A stretch of 5,533 bases of DNA, taken from contig JAIXTU010000370.1 in NCBI GenBank assembly GCA_027483785.1, positions 1 through 5,533 of the forward strand, given 5' to 3'. Under the pieces are notes generated by a model. It saw only the letters and a program-made list of their open reading frames with translations, had not been told where the DNA came from and searched no databases. Shown here piece by piece: positions 4,565 to 5,533 of this stretch. Position 1 is the first letter of the stretch, and each line of letters opens with the position of its first letter. Origin of the DNA: Flavobacterium sp. GTDB lineage: Bacteria; Bacteroidota; Bacteroidia; Flavobacteriales; Flavobacteriaceae. The position numbers and the translations under genes are program-made.

Positions 4565-4592
4565 AAAGTCGGTCGTAATGGCCGACTTTTTT
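4565..4592 (+). terminator. Intrinsic terminator of the FAS1 gene
   Basis: The left arm AAAGTCGGTC (4565-4574) pairs with GGCCGACTTT (4580-4589), with one G-T wobble, around the loop GTAAT. The right arm runs into six Ts (4587-4592). It starts 23 bases after the FAS1 stop. On the minus strand the same hairpin directly follows the ureohydrolase stop codon but is trailed only by TTTCGC, so it may end that transcript less efficiently. Confidence 0.9.
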
Positions 4593-5533
4593 AATCTCCC
4601 GCTTTAATGAAATCGGTTAGTAAATACCCAATGAGTTTTCCCAACAATTGCGGATTCCCCGTATTTTCCAACTCCGGCGCACCTTCGCAAATATGCAAAT
4701 AACTGGCGTTTGCGTGCGAACCGAAATGATACACAAATTGCCGCGCTTCTTCGATCGAGAATCCGCTGTTTGTCATCGCGCTGCTGGGCACAAACGGCAA
4801 ACTGTCTAAATCAATTTCCACACCAAAAAAGTCGGTTTTAATAAACGAAAGTGCCTGAAACAATTCTTGCTCGAAGTTCTTTTGCCGTTTTACTTTTATT
4901 TCGTCGTACGTATTGAAACGCACGCGATCGTCGGTTTTCTTCAATAAATCGAGTACGGCTTTTGAGGTATAACATTCGTGCAAGCCAAAAACGAAGTACT
5001 TTTTCAAAAATCCGTCTTCGTACGCGTACGAAAAGCCGTTTCCGGAGTGTCGACCTTCCAAAATGCGGAAGTCGGAATGCGCGTCTAAATTCACGGCGTT
5101 AACCGATTTTCCTTTCGCCAGCGCCGTTCCCTTAATGTTTCCGTAGGCGTTGTTGTGTCCGCCGCCAATAATAATCGGTATTTTCCCCGCTTTGATAATC
5201 GTACATACTAAATGTGCAACCTCGCGATCGATTTTTCCGACCAATAGTTTTAGTGCATCTCGATCTTCCGAATTTGTATAATCCAGATTTTCAGCGGCCT
5301 CCATTTCGGCATCGGTATCAATGGCACCGAGCGCGAGAATCTTACTTCCTTTACAAAAACGGTTGTGCTGAATGTTGACGATGGCGGTTAAGGCAACGTC
5401 CCAGGTTTTGTGCGCACCACGCCGACCGTGATTGGCACGAACGCCAATATCTTCCGGAATGCCAAACAACACGTACTTGGCTTCGCAGTGGGCAATGAAA
5501 TGTTCGGCACTAACATCTTTCGGAACCGTGAGC
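4591..5533 (-). CDS. Formimidoylglutamase-like ureohydrolase (arginase family), 5' end missing
   Basis: This is a binuclear-manganese hydrolase of the arginase/agmatinase/formimidoylglutamase family. The metal-binding motifs are all intact; numbering from the first visible codon at the window edge, they are GGGH at 123-126 (GGGHNNAYGN), DAHSD at 150-154 and EIDLD at 239-243. The formimidoylglutamase type (HutG, cleaving N-formimidoylglutamate to glutamate and formamide in histidine breakdown) seems most likely from GGGHNNAYGN and the C-terminal EGAPEL segment, but substrate cannot be fixed by eye and no hut gene is visible. The frame is open to the right edge: 20 codons (LTVPKDVSAEH...KY) lie upstream of the GTG at 5470-5472, so that GTG is internal and the true start lies outside. 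313 residues are visible, near full length for the family. It is cytoplasmic and convergent with the FAS1 gene, ending at a shared hairpin. Confidence 0.9.
   Translation of the reverse strand, partial: LTVPKDVSAEHFIAHCEAKYVLFGIPEDIGVRANHGRRGAHKTWDVALTAIVNIQHNRFCKGSKILALGAIDTDAEMEAAENLDYTNSEDRDALKLLVGKIDREVAHLVCTIIKAGKIPIIIGGGHNNAYGNIKGTALAKGKSVNAVNLDAHSDFRILEGRHSGNGFSYAYEDGFLKKYFVFGLHECYTSKAVLDLLKKTDDRVRFNTYDEIKVKRQKNFEQELFQALSFIKTDFFGVEIDLDSLPFVPSSAMTNSGFSIEEARQFVYHFGSHANASYLHICEGAPELENTGNPQLLGKLIGYLLTDFIKAGD

Overview
The window looks like chromosomal DNA from a member of the Bacteroidota, most likely the family Flavobacteriaceae. The evidence is AT-rich leaders without clear Shine-Dalgarno sequences, short Sec signal peptides of the MKK...LAQ type on three proteins, a FAS1 (fasciclin) secreted protein, and long non-coding spacers carrying short REP-like palindromes and small tandem repeats. 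No database search was possible, so the taxonomy is inference.

Layout. Bases 1-328 are gene-free: a GC-rich, foldable imperfect palindrome (21-131), then a perfect inverted repeat continued by a tandem copy (165-226). Next is a small cytoplasmic helix-hairpin-helix protein of the Cdd1 'pathogenicity locus' family (329-817, +). Two predicted exported proteins follow on the same strand. The first is a helical, TPR-like protein that seems to start with TTG (1007-1891). The second is a protein of unknown family with a CxxC motif (1995-2672). They are 103 bp apart and could be co-transcribed, but nothing proves it.

Bases 2673-3992 (1.3 kb) hold no credible gene and are the most unusual part. They contain an 8-bp and a 14-bp tandem repeat, a perfect 24-bp palindrome, three copies of a 24-bp motif, and a modular repeat array at 3066-3757. 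The array has two diverged 188-bp units (D1, D2) flanking two 97%-identical 129-bp units (B-A). A 50-bp module (A) occurs four times at the same length, and REP-like CCTGAGC(C/T)TGTCGAAGG cores mark the junctions.

The last part has two convergent ordinary genes: a secreted single-domain FAS1 protein (3993-4541, +), and a ureohydrolase (arginase/formimidoylglutamase family) on the minus strand that runs off the right edge (4591-5533). A clear intrinsic terminator lies between them. I see no phage, IS transposase, CRISPR array or defence operon. The genes do not form one pathway. The main candidates for something undescribed are the modular intergenic array and the foldable elements at the left end.
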